Below, piece after piece: positions 1 to 7,278 of a stretch of 64,000 bases of DNA; positions within the stretch are counted from its first letter, which is position 1; each line of letters opens with the position of its first letter. Location of the stretch: positions 1 to 64,000 of the forward strand of contig NZ_CAMLMJ010000006.1 of NCBI RefSeq assembly GCF_946481145.1. Reading direction: 5' to 3'. Origin of the DNA: an uncultured Sediminibacterium sp. GTDB lineage: Bacteria; Bacteroidota; Bacteroidia; Chitinophagales; Chitinophagaceae. The notes under the pieces are model-generated. The model was not told the origin of the DNA. It was given only the letters and a program-made list of their open reading frames with translations, and searched no databases. The position numbers and the translations under genes are program-made.

Positions 1-141
1 TTTTTGCTATTTATGTGTAATGGTTTGTTTATTATATAATTATAATTAATTATAATTTATAATTAATTGTTTTTAAGGGAATTATGTGTCTTTTTGCCCT
101 GCATCGCCCATGAAGTTTGGTGTTCAACTAAACTTCTTTTT

Positions 142-636
142 ATGATTAAAGTATGCACAAATGAAAGACAAGGTAGACTGGTTTCATCAGAGCATGTAAA
201 CGCTCTGGTCAGTACTTACAAAATCGAACGATGGCAAGCGAACAGTCAAAAACTGGGTAAGCCTGATTCCCTGAGTACCTGGTTTGGAATGGAACAATTG
301 CAAGACTTTTTACAGCACGCAAAAGAACATGGGGCAGATGGTGTAAAAATGTTCTTTGGTGTGTATCCTTCAGATTATCATGATTCAGTAATGGCTGGGC
401 GTCAATCTATTGTTTTGGTCGCCACCCGAAAGAATGAAAATCACCCAGGCGCCAGGAATAAATCCTTATTTATTAATCATGAAGGCAAAAAACAATTATT
501 GGCCTTTAATGTCGGAGAGATTTGTCCCCCTTACTGTGGGGGCACACCGCCGGATTATGATCATGACTTAACAATGGAGTTGGATCCCATTGGTGTTACC
601 CTATTTGATAAAACCGGAGGTCTTGAAATTATCTAA
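142..636 (+). CDS. Uncharacterised protein, about 164 aa
   Basis: I do not recognise a family. The protein is soluble-looking, with no signal peptide or membrane segment, and carries a short Cys/Pro motif (CPPYCGG) near its C-terminus. The frame is open from a TTG at 67, but the residues before Met at 142 are hydrophobic and Cys-rich and unlike the rest, so I place the start at ATG 142. It lies 56 bp upstream of a membrane protein / histidine kinase / response regulator operon on the same strand and could be co-transcribed with it. Nothing in the sequence fixes its role. Confidence 0.6.
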   Translation: MIKVCTNERQGRLVSSEHVNALVSTYKIERWQANSQKLGKPDSLSTWFGMEQLQDFLQHAKEHGADGVKMFFGVYPSDYHDSVMAGRQSIVLVATRKNENHPGARNKSLFINHEGKKQLLAFNVGEICPPYCGGTPPDYDHDLTMELDPIGVTLFDKTGGLEII

Positions 637-692
637 ATATAATAAATTTATAGTCTACAATAACTCCTGTATATTACAGGAGTTATTTCATT

Positions 693-1334
693 ATGAACGA
701 TATACGAACAGACTGGATAATACTTCTTGTAGCTACTATTTTCGGATTTAGTATTAAAACCCGTCCTACATATACTTACCTAAAATCCTTGCCATTTTTC
801 TTATTGCTTACTCTGTTGGTAGAACTAATAGGAAGGTATTACAGGTTGCGGTCTATTAATAATGTATGGTTGTTCAATATATATACAATAATAGAGTTTA
901 CATACTTTACTTATTTACTATACTGTATTTTAAAAAGGACTTTTGTTCAGCGATTAATCTTCTTTATACCCATATTATGTCTGATCAATGTTTTATTTAT
1001 CCAAGGGATTAATACATTTCATACATATAGCTATGCAATCTGTGTATTTATCATTGTATTCTTATGTATCTACTTTTTTTATGTAACATTTAAAGAAGTG
1101 TTGATAGAAAATTTATTCAAGGACTCCTCATTTTGGCTGGTAGCAGGACTATTGATATTTTTTGCTACCTCGTTATCTGTTTTGGGCGTCATGAATTTTA
1201 TCGCAGAGCTGCCAAAACAAACGATCAATCTTACGAGAAATATTTTATTAACCGTTAACGGAATTTTTTATCTTATTATCATTATCGCCTTTATATGCCA
1301 GATCGATACCCGGAAATCTATACTCAATTCTTAG
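693..1334 (+). CDS. Polytopic membrane protein upstream of histidine kinase
   Basis: About 213 residues, almost entirely hydrophobic, with six to seven predicted transmembrane helices spread over the whole length and no soluble domain. The 3' end overlaps the start of the histidine kinase gene by 40 bp, which implies translational coupling. Because the kinase itself has only one short N-terminal membrane segment, this protein may be the sensory or anchoring partner of the kinase (inference). The ATG at 693 is the first in the frame. No enzymatic motif is visible. Confidence 0.7.
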   Translation: MNDIRTDWIILLVATIFGFSIKTRPTYTYLKSLPFFLLLTLLVELIGRYYRLRSINNVWLFNIYTIIEFTYFTYLLYCILKRTFVQRLIFFIPILCLINVLFIQGINTFHTYSYAICVFIIVFLCIYFFYVTFKEVLIENLFKDSSFWLVAGLLIFFATSLSVLGVMNFIAELPKQTINLTRNILLTVNGIFYLIIIIAFICQIDTRKSILNS

Positions 1335-2116
1335 TAATCACTTTGATTATTGGCTTATTAGTGGGGTTTGTTGTACTAATGACTTTACTCTACCAGAAGA
1401 GAAAAATACAACAAAAAAGAGAGATGGAACTCCTTAAAGCTGAAATGGAGAAGGAGATGCTAAATACGAAGGTGGAAATTCAGGAAAACCTTCAAAGGGA
1501 TATTTCGATGGAAATTCATGATAATGTTGGACAGACGTTGTTACTTACCAACGTGAATCTTACCATATTATCTAAACAGGTTTCGCAGGATTCTGTATTA
1601 CTACAGTTGGCCCAGGAGAGTCGGGAATTGATTCAAAAATCCTTGGAAGACCTTACTTTTTTATCTCGTAGCATGAATCCTGATCGAATAGTTGAAATCG
1701 GGGCTCTGAAAGCTATCGAATATGAACTTGAAAATCTCCAGCGGAAAAAAGTATTAAATGTAATCCTTGAAATGGATGAAGTCATCACCCAGAAATTGGA
1801 ACAGAAACCAGATATACAGCTTTTATTGTTTAGGGTTTATCAAGAATCTATTAAGAACATCCTGAAATATGCCAATGCAAATTTGGTTGAATTTAAGTTA
1901 CTTCGAAAGGAAAATGGAATAGAAATGTCCATAAAGGATGATGGTATTGGTTTTGAACAGGACTATACGGTTGAAAAAAATGGAATAGGACTGAGGAATA
2001 TGCAAAAAAGAGTAGCATTATTCAATGGAAGTTTTCGTATTATTAGTGAACCCGGGAAAGGTACTGTGGTGTGGGTATATATTCCAATGGAGGAACCTAT
2101 CAAAAATCAAAGGTGA
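1295..2116 (+). CDS. Sensor histidine kinase, HisKA_3 / LuxR-partner type
   Basis: 273 aa. One transmembrane helix lies at about residues 11-33, followed by a coiled coil (about 36-65). The H-box MEIHDNVGQTLLL is that of the NarL-partner HisKA_3 family, with the phospho-accepting His at about residue 75. A C-terminal HATPase_c domain shows the G1 box DDGIGF and a glycine-rich GIGLRNM segment. It lacks a sensor domain of its own, so input probably comes from the overlapping upstream membrane protein. The gene overlaps the following response regulator by one base (TGATG), a classic two-component pair. Confidence 0.9.
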   Translation: MPDRYPEIYTQFLVITLIIGLLVGFVVLMTLLYQKRKIQQKREMELLKAEMEKEMLNTKVEIQENLQRDISMEIHDNVGQTLLLTNVNLTILSKQVSQDSVLLQLAQESRELIQKSLEDLTFLSRSMNPDRIVEIGALKAIEYELENLQRKKVLNVILEMDEVITQKLEQKPDIQLLLFRVYQESIKNILKYANANLVEFKLLRKENGIEMSIKDDGIGFEQDYTVEKNGIGLRNMQKRVALFNGSFRIISEPGKGTVVWVYIPMEEPIKNQR

Positions 2117-2766
2117 TGCAAAAGAAAATAAGTCTGGCATTTGCGGATGATCATACTATGCTCCGGAAGGGGCTAATCAGACTTGTGCAGATATTTGGAA
2201 ATTATTCTATTCTTTTTGAGGCTGAAAATGGAGAGGAGGTAATAAGCTCAATTAAAAGAAATCTCATTCCGGACATCCTCGTCCTTGACGTAAATATGGG
2301 GGATAAAGATGGTTTATACGTAGCCCAATGGCTTAACAAGCATTTTCCATTGGTAAAGATACTGGTACTTTCTATGTATAGTGATGAAACTACCATTCTA
2401 AAAATGATTCAGGCAGGTGCACATGGTTATATTACAAAGAATGCCGAGCCGGAAAAATTACATGAAGCTATTCAGGCATTGTGGAATACGGGAAGTTATA
2501 TTCCAGAATCAATCTCAAAAAAGATTATTTCCGGGCTTCAAAAGAATGTTTTACAAGGCCAACCCAAAGTTGATTTAACAGAGAATGAATTGAAATTTTT
2601 GAAGTTACTGTGTCAACAACTTACATATCAGGAAATTGCTGCTCAGATGTTTCTAAGTCCAAATTCAATGGATGATTACCGGAAGAAGTTGACAAGGAAG
2701 CTTGGCGTGAAGGGTAAGTCTGGACTGATTGTTTATGCAATGGAAAATAATTTAAGTGACAAATAG
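2116..2766 (+). CDS. LuxR/NarL-family response regulator
   Basis: About 216 aa from ATG 2116. An upstream in-frame ATG at 2071 lies inside the kinase gene and is less likely. The N-terminal receiver has the acidic pair (FADDH), the phospho-Asp in ILVLDVN, the conserved Ser in LVLSMYS and the Lys in YITKNA. The C-terminal GerE/LuxR helix-turn-helix starts at about residue 155 (LTENELKFLKLL, QEIAAQMFLS). It should be phosphorylated by the overlapping kinase and bind DNA as a dimer. Its targets are unknown; the regulator-peptide cassette downstream is an obvious candidate by position only. Confidence 0.9.
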   Translation: MQKKISLAFADDHTMLRKGLIRLVQIFGNYSILFEAENGEEVISSIKRNLIPDILVLDVNMGDKDGLYVAQWLNKHFPLVKILVLSMYSDETTILKMIQAGAHGYITKNAEPEKLHEAIQALWNTGSYIPESISKKIISGLQKNVLQGQPKVDLTENELKFLKLLCQQLTYQEIAAQMFLSPNSMDDYRKKLTRKLGVKGKSGLIVYAMENNLSDK

Positions 2767-2795
2767 CCGTCTTTAAAAAATTGAAAGACTTGTAT

Positions 2796-2819
2796 AAATA
2801 GGGGTTTTTACCCCTATTT
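2796..2819. terminator. Rho-independent-type terminator after the two-component operon
   Basis: Perfect inverted repeat with 10-base arms (AAATAGGGGT / ACCCCTATTT) and a four-T loop, 30 bp after the response regulator stop and followed by T. The A/T flanks make it potentially bidirectional. Confidence 0.7.
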
Positions 2820-2913
2820 TAATTCTGCCTATGTTGCTACTTTCATATCTCTCAGAGATAACAAATGATTTCATAAACAGATTTCAAATCTCTGTATTGT
2901 TCCGATTTAAGCA

Positions 2914-2966
2914 ATGGAAATGAGTTAAAAAAGAAGGAGGGGGTCCTTTACAAAACTCATTTCCAT
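2914..2966. repeat. Long-loop inverted repeat in the 2.8-3.3 kb intergenic region
   Basis: Arms of 13 bases (ATGGAAATGAGTT at 2914-2926 and its exact complement at 2954-2966) enclose 27 bases containing a purine-rich AGAAGGAGGGGG stretch. The surrounding gap (2767-3282) has no credible gene. The repeat could be a second terminator, an RNA hairpin or a regulatory site for the divergent or downstream cassette. I cannot tell which. Confidence 0.5.
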
Positions 2967-3282
2967 GGAACAATTTTATATAAAAACCGGTTGCTTACAA
3001 TTCCAATTATTCCAATTATAAAGATAATAATCTCAAATAAACATTTAATATAAAAAAAGTCGATTGACATTTATAATCATTGTAAGCATGATATTAAAAA
3101 AAAACAATCGCAAGATTGTTAAAATGATGAATTGAAATTCGATTGTGTACATTTTTTTCATATTCAAGTAGTAATAATGTTACTCTATAATATGTATTTA
3201 TCCCTCAATTGATTCAAAAGCTTAAAGTGTGTGTCATCTGCTAATACCATTTTTTTAATTATTTAGTAAATTATTAGTTGAT

Positions 3283-3975
3283 ATGTTCAAAAAGGTTGCA
3301 ATTGTTGGGCCTGATAAAGCGTTCTTTTCAGATGTAAAAGAGAATATATTTCGAATTAATGATCAAAAATGTTGGCTTGAATTTGATAATGGATACGAGA
3401 TTATTACATACTGTCTCAATAATAAAGAATTGCCTGATATAGTTTTTGTTGAAATGTTACCATTCAAGATTGATGGGATAATTGTAACAGATTATTTAAA
3501 AACTTACCTCCCAGAAATTTGTGTAGTATGTGTATTTACAGAACTTCAAGGAAATATAATTAGAGATGTTGCTGATGTTGGTGCTGTTGGGCTTATGACA
3601 AAATCAGATGCGGCTATGCTTTTTAAGATAGTTAAGTCAGATAGCAATGGATGCGGCATTTTAAAAACTTCAGTAAATGACATTGCTTCAATACAGGCTA
3701 CCCTTCATCTAGAATATTTTAAGTACCGAGATGAAACTTTTAAAAAATGTGGAATTACAAAACGAGAGGCATTGTTTCTTTTCTTAAATTCAACGGGGCT
3801 TGAATATGGTGAAATTGCTGCATTAATGTTTATTTCAAGAAAAACAGTCGATAACCTGTTTAATAGTGTAGCGAAAAAGGTTGGAGTTCAAGACAGACAT
3901 AACCTGACATTATTTTGTATTCGAATGGGACTTACCCGATTTCTAAATTTAAAACCAGTGCTATCCAAAACATAA
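3283..3975 (+). CDS. Atypical LuxR-type response regulator of the peptide cassette
   Basis: 230 aa. It has a receiver-like N-terminal domain (about 1-120) and a LuxR-type HTH (about 155-215, with GEIAALMFISRKTVDNLF). The receiver is degenerate. At the position of the phospho-Asp it has Glu (IVFVEML), and the N-terminal acidic pair is reduced to one Asp (VGPDKAF), while the switch Thr (VFTEL) and Lys (LMTKSD) remain. It is therefore probably not phosphorylated, and the Glu may lock it active (inference). It sits 25 bp before the GLPGLI gene. A 3' fragment of a paralogue at 9962-10189 precedes the second cassette in the same order, so it most likely controls these genes. Confidence 0.75.
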   Translation: MFKKVAIVGPDKAFFSDVKENIFRINDQKCWLEFDNGYEIITYCLNNKELPDIVFVEMLPFKIDGIIVTDYLKTYLPEICVVCVFTELQGNIIRDVADVGAVGLMTKSDAAMLFKIVKSDSNGCGILKTSVNDIASIQATLHLEYFKYRDETFKKCGITKREALFLFLNSTGLEYGEIAALMFISRKTVDNLFNSVAKKVGVQDRHNLTLFCIRMGLTRFLNLKPVLSKT

Positions 3976-4000
3976 TTCGATTATTAAAATTTAAATAATT

Positions 4001-4834
4001 ATGTACAAGAAATTTCTCTCCTTCCTGATAATATTATTCTTATTTAATAACGCAATAAGTCAGGACAAAATCAGCTTAATGCTAGAGTTTAAAATGGTTC
4101 ATGTAGTAGATACAACACAGCCTTCAAACCCACGAATAATACCCTGTATGCTACTTGCTGGATCTAAAATGTCAGTATATGATGACTATTATAGAACTTT
4201 ACGCTATCTTGGTTATTCAGGTATAGCTGTTGATCGTGTGTACAATGATCCATTTGAGATTCAGGATGCCATGAATGGAATATCTAGCGATCAGATTTTT
4301 ATAGATTTCGAAAAACAGGAACTAATAACAGGTACTTATTTGTCGAATAATTTGTATGCAATAAAAGAACTATTGCCACAACTTAAATGGACAATATTTC
4401 CACAAAAGAAGCAAATTCTTCAGTATGAGTGCCAAATGGCAACCACAACTTTCAAGGGGCGAAATTATACGAGTTGGTTTGCCCCAGCTATTCCTATTAA
4501 TGCAGGACCTTGGAAATTAAATGGATTACCTGGAATTATCCTTGCCGCAAACGACGATAGAAATGAAATTTCTTTTACTTGTACAAAGATTACTTTACCT
4601 GAAAAAAATCAGAAATCCATAGCATTCTCAAAAAAGGCAATACAGGTAAATGCTGATAAATTGAAAAAAGTAAAGAAGGCACTTACTGATGATTCAAAGG
4701 CTGCTATAGGAATGTCGTCAGATCCAAGAGGAACGATCATGGCAATTACTGTTTCCCCATCTGCTGCTGATGCTATGCAGACAAAGGTTAAAACTAAGCC
4801 ACGACCACTGAATAATCCAATCGAAAAAGAATAG
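4001..4834 (+). CDS. GLPGLI family secreted protein, cassette copy A
   Basis: 277 aa with an N-terminal signal peptide (hydrophobic residues 5-17, cleavage probably near AIS-QDK). The family signature WKLNGLPGIILA is present in the C-terminal half, preceded by a TSWFAPAIPINAGPWK segment typical of GLPGLI (TIGR01200-type) proteins. GLPGLI proteins are exported Bacteroidota proteins of unknown biochemical function, usually next to TonB-dependent receptors, as here. It is closely similar to copy B at 10219. It is followed by the small cysteine peptide gene. Confidence 0.88.
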   Translation: MYKKFLSFLIILFLFNNAISQDKISLMLEFKMVHVVDTTQPSNPRIIPCMLLAGSKMSVYDDYYRTLRYLGYSGIAVDRVYNDPFEIQDAMNGISSDQIFIDFEKQELITGTYLSNNLYAIKELLPQLKWTIFPQKKQILQYECQMATTTFKGRNYTSWFAPAIPINAGPWKLNGLPGIILAANDDRNEISFTCTKITLPEKNQKSIAFSKKAIQVNADKLKKVKKALTDDSKAAIGMSSDPRGTIMAITVSPSAADAMQTKVKTKPRPLNNPIEKE

Positions 4835-4942
4835 GATATAGTACTATTAATATATAATAAACTGGATTTGTTTCAATAAAGGAACGAGATCCTTTATCAT
4901 TAATGTAGGTTATTAATTGAAATAAAGCTATTTCTTACATTT

Positions 4943-4987
4943 AAAAAGGGGTGTTATTCCCTATTTTTTAAAAGGGAGGTGCCCTTT
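4943..4987 (+). promoter_or_regulatory. Hairpins ahead of peptide gene A
   Basis: Two small hairpins lie back to back. The first has AAAAAGGG pairing imperfectly with CCCTATTTTT. The second is AAAGGG (4971-4976) with CCCTTT (4982-4987). They are 38 bases ahead of the peptide ATG. Copy B has an equivalent hairpin at 11147-11172, so the structure is kept between copies. It could be a GLPGLI-gene terminator, an attenuator or a stabilising leader structure. Confidence 0.4.
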
Positions 4988-5024
4988 ATCTTGTATATTA
5001 ATTATTAACAATAAAATCATTTTT

Positions 5025-5243
5025 ATGAAAAAAAATCAAAGAACAAATTCTGTATTCAAACTTTTCGGAAGTCTCTTTTTTATAATGGTATTGTCGTCTT
5101 TTAATGTAGATCCATGCAAACCAACCGATGATCAGGTTAGATCGGTGTGTGAGTATAGCTCAACTCAAGTTTGTAATGTTTTCTATCCTACTGGACCTTG
5201 TTCGGGAACTACTTATCCATACCCTTATAATCGCGCAAAATAA
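5025..5243 (+). CDS. Small secreted four-cysteine peptide, cassette copy A
   Basis: 72 aa. A basic N-terminus and hydrophobic stretch (about residues 10-26) form a signal sequence. The mature part has four cysteines spaced C-x10-C-x7-C-x8-C and a Tyr/Pro-rich tail. Copy B (11224-11448) keeps exactly the same cysteine spacing while other residues vary, which argues for two disulfide bonds. It resembles the small NVEALA-type Bacteroidota peptides in size and context, although I cannot confirm that family. It stands alone between a hairpin leader and a strong terminator, so it may be made in excess over its neighbours. Confidence 0.7.
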   Translation: MKKNQRTNSVFKLFGSLFFIMVLSSFNVDPCKPTDDQVRSVCEYSSTQVCNVFYPTGPCSGTTYPYPYNRAK

Positions 5244-5267
5244 CATAACAATCACTACAAGTTGATG

Positions 5268-5300
5268 GATGTGGCTTTAAAATTTAAAGCCACATCTTTT
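5268..5300 (+). terminator. Strong intrinsic terminator after peptide gene A
   Basis: 14-base perfect arms (GATGTGGCTTTAAA at 5268-5281 and its complement at 5283-5296) are followed by a T-run, 25 bp after the peptide stop codon. Confidence 0.85.
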
Positions 5301-5440
5301 TGCTTTTTATTTAAAACTTGCTTGATCTAATAAATAGATAACATTGTTTTAATTTACTATATAAATAATTGTAGGTGAAATGCGTTAAAGAATATTTTTA
5401 TATAATCTTGAAGTGTGAATTCTTATAAATACTTTGCTAA

Positions 5441-6541
5441 ATGAAATTGTTTCTATATATTTTTCTATCCTTATTAGTAGCTTGCGGTTCAACTGTTTCA
5501 TCTTCAGTCAAACCGATTTTTACGCTAAAGGACTTTCGCAAAGTGGTTGAAATAGGGGGAAAAACAATGACTCTAACCGGAGTAGAACGACCTGTTCGCC
5601 TGACTTTAATTCCTGAAAAAGGTGTTTTGATGTGTTTTGAGGCTGCAATGGGATCCAAAAAGAAGTGGCTTCATATTTATACGCTTGATTCAATCAAATT
5701 AATAAGATCTGTTATAAACAACGGATCTGAAGATGGAGAAATGTTGGGTGCATTTCAACTTCAGTATGATAATCGTAACGGAGGCGAAATATATATCACT
5801 GATATTATAAAACAACAAATAATGATATATAAGGCGGATTCATTAATTGCAGGAAATGAAGCGCCAATTAAAATTATTGGTAGACCTTTTCATGGATATC
5901 AAGCTCCTACTATTAATCAAGACAAGTTAATGCGATCTTTAATTATTGATAAATCGTACAATATTGTAGATACTAGATCAAGCGGATCAAATAATTCAAG
6001 GATGTTATTGAACAAGTATCGAAGCGACCTTTCTGTACGAGATAGTTTTGGCTTCTATCCTAAGACTACAGAGAATATTCTGCCTTATAGGCTCGGTCAG
6101 GTTCTTGATGGTTGTCTCAGTATCTCAACTGACAACAAATACATAGTTTTTAGCGGTCTTACAACTGATTATTTATCTGTTTATGATACCAGTGGACAAA
6201 TGATTGCGTCTGCCATTGGTCCGGGGGAATTAGACATAAGTTACAATATTGAAAAGGTAAGTAAGGGCGAACGAATTATTCCTTCATCTGGTCGTAATAG
6301 TTATGCTGGAAAAGCAAAAATGAATAAAGGCTCTATATACATATTATACGATGGAAAAAACAGTAAAAGTTCTGATGAACACGCGTCTGACCTACTCCAA
6401 TTTTCGAGCCAACTAAATCCTGAAGTTAGATATAAACTGAATGTGCCTGTATTTGATTTTGAAATTGATTGGCGTAGAAAGCTGTTATATGGGTTAAGAA
6501 AAGAAGGGGCAGTATCTCAATTGGTTATTTTTAAGTTATGA
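5441..6541 (+). CDS. BF3164-like lipoprotein (predicted beta-propeller), copy A
   Basis: 366 aa with a lipoprotein signal (lipobox LVAC, Cys at about residue 15), so it is predicted to be anchored in the envelope. Repeated blade-like segments (KGVLMCFEA, GGEIYITDI, DYLSVYDTSG, LFQFS-type strands) and the overall pattern fit the BF3164-like / TolB-like six-bladed propeller family. Function in the family is not established. It is close in sequence to copy B. The next gene starts inside its stop codon (ATGA), showing coupling to the CxxC lipoprotein. Confidence 0.82.
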   Translation: MKLFLYIFLSLLVACGSTVSSSVKPIFTLKDFRKVVEIGGKTMTLTGVERPVRLTLIPEKGVLMCFEAAMGSKKKWLHIYTLDSIKLIRSVINNGSEDGEMLGAFQLQYDNRNGGEIYITDIIKQQIMIYKADSLIAGNEAPIKIIGRPFHGYQAPTINQDKLMRSLIIDKSYNIVDTRSSGSNNSRMLLNKYRSDLSVRDSFGFYPKTTENILPYRLGQVLDGCLSISTDNKYIVFSGLTTDYLSVYDTSGQMIASAIGPGELDISYNIEKVSKGERIIPSSGRNSYAGKAKMNKGSIYILYDGKNSKSSDEHASDLLQFSSQLNPEVRYKLNVPVFDFEIDWRRKLLYGLRKEGAVSQLVIFKL

Positions 6542-6960
6542 AAAAAATAAATTGGAAATTTCGGCTATTTTTTTTCTGCTTAGCTTTTCAGTTAGGTATT
6601 AATTCAGGTTGTCAAGAATACCATAAGAAAAAAATAACTCAGAATGAATTATATGTTATCGAATCATCATGTCCTAAACAAGTAAACCCTGTCAATTTGT
6701 ATTATTTGGATGGGGACTGTTCTCTTTGTTTGGCTAAAGCAAAAGATTTCGATGAGAATAAATTTGGCAATGGTGGCAAAACTCTTATTTTGTTTAAAGT
6801 ATCTAATCCTGTGCTAGCAAACATGTATATACAGGCAATATCACTTCGATCCTGTGTTATTTTGGATTCAACTAATCTTTTTGCCAAATCGTTTGTATTC
6901 GACCATGTGTATGAGATTTCAAAAAATGGAGAAATTCTTTCTGAAAAAGCAGATAAATAA
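6538..6960 (+). CDS. CxxC lipoprotein, probably thioredoxin-like
   Basis: 140 aa. A lipoprotein-type signal (NSGC, Cys at about residue 25) is followed by a short domain with a CSLC motif in YYLDGDCSLCLAKAKDFDE, at the position expected for a thioredoxin-fold active site. Overlap of 4 bp with the propeller gene shows translational coupling. A disulfide-handling role for the neighbouring four-cysteine peptide is plausible but inferred. The copy B counterpart is a pseudogene (12731-12960). Confidence 0.7.
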   Translation: MKKINWKFRLFFFCLAFQLGINSGCQEYHKKKITQNELYVIESSCPKQVNPVNLYYLDGDCSLCLAKAKDFDENKFGNGGKTLILFKVSNPVLANMYIQAISLRSCVILDSTNLFAKSFVFDHVYEISKNGEILSEKADK

Positions 6961-7278
6961 GCTGCGGAAATTTGGTCGTAAATTATCTAAATGGCCTTAC
7001 ATTAAATGTACTTTACTTTTCTAATTTAAGAAATGAGTTTTTTTTTGACTATCTTGGTACTTTGTTACATAAAAGCCTCTGTGCATAGGATGCAAATATC
7101 TATCTACCTAGTTTATACAATTTTTACGTGCATAGGCGGTATTATGAAAAATTGGGATCGTGTGTAAATTTTATAGAATTGAATACAATATGTATTTTAT
7201 AATGAGTGAGGTAAATTATTGTACTTCTAACTGTATCCGAGTCAATCAAATAGAGATTAGCAAAATAGCATTAACAGA
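6961..7278. other. Gene-free stretch before the outer-membrane receptor
   Basis: 318 bp, AT-rich, no supportable gene. It holds a direct repeat of GTGCATAGG (7081-7089 and 7128-7136), which could be a regulator binding site for the receptor gene. No clear terminator is visible. Confidence 0.4.
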
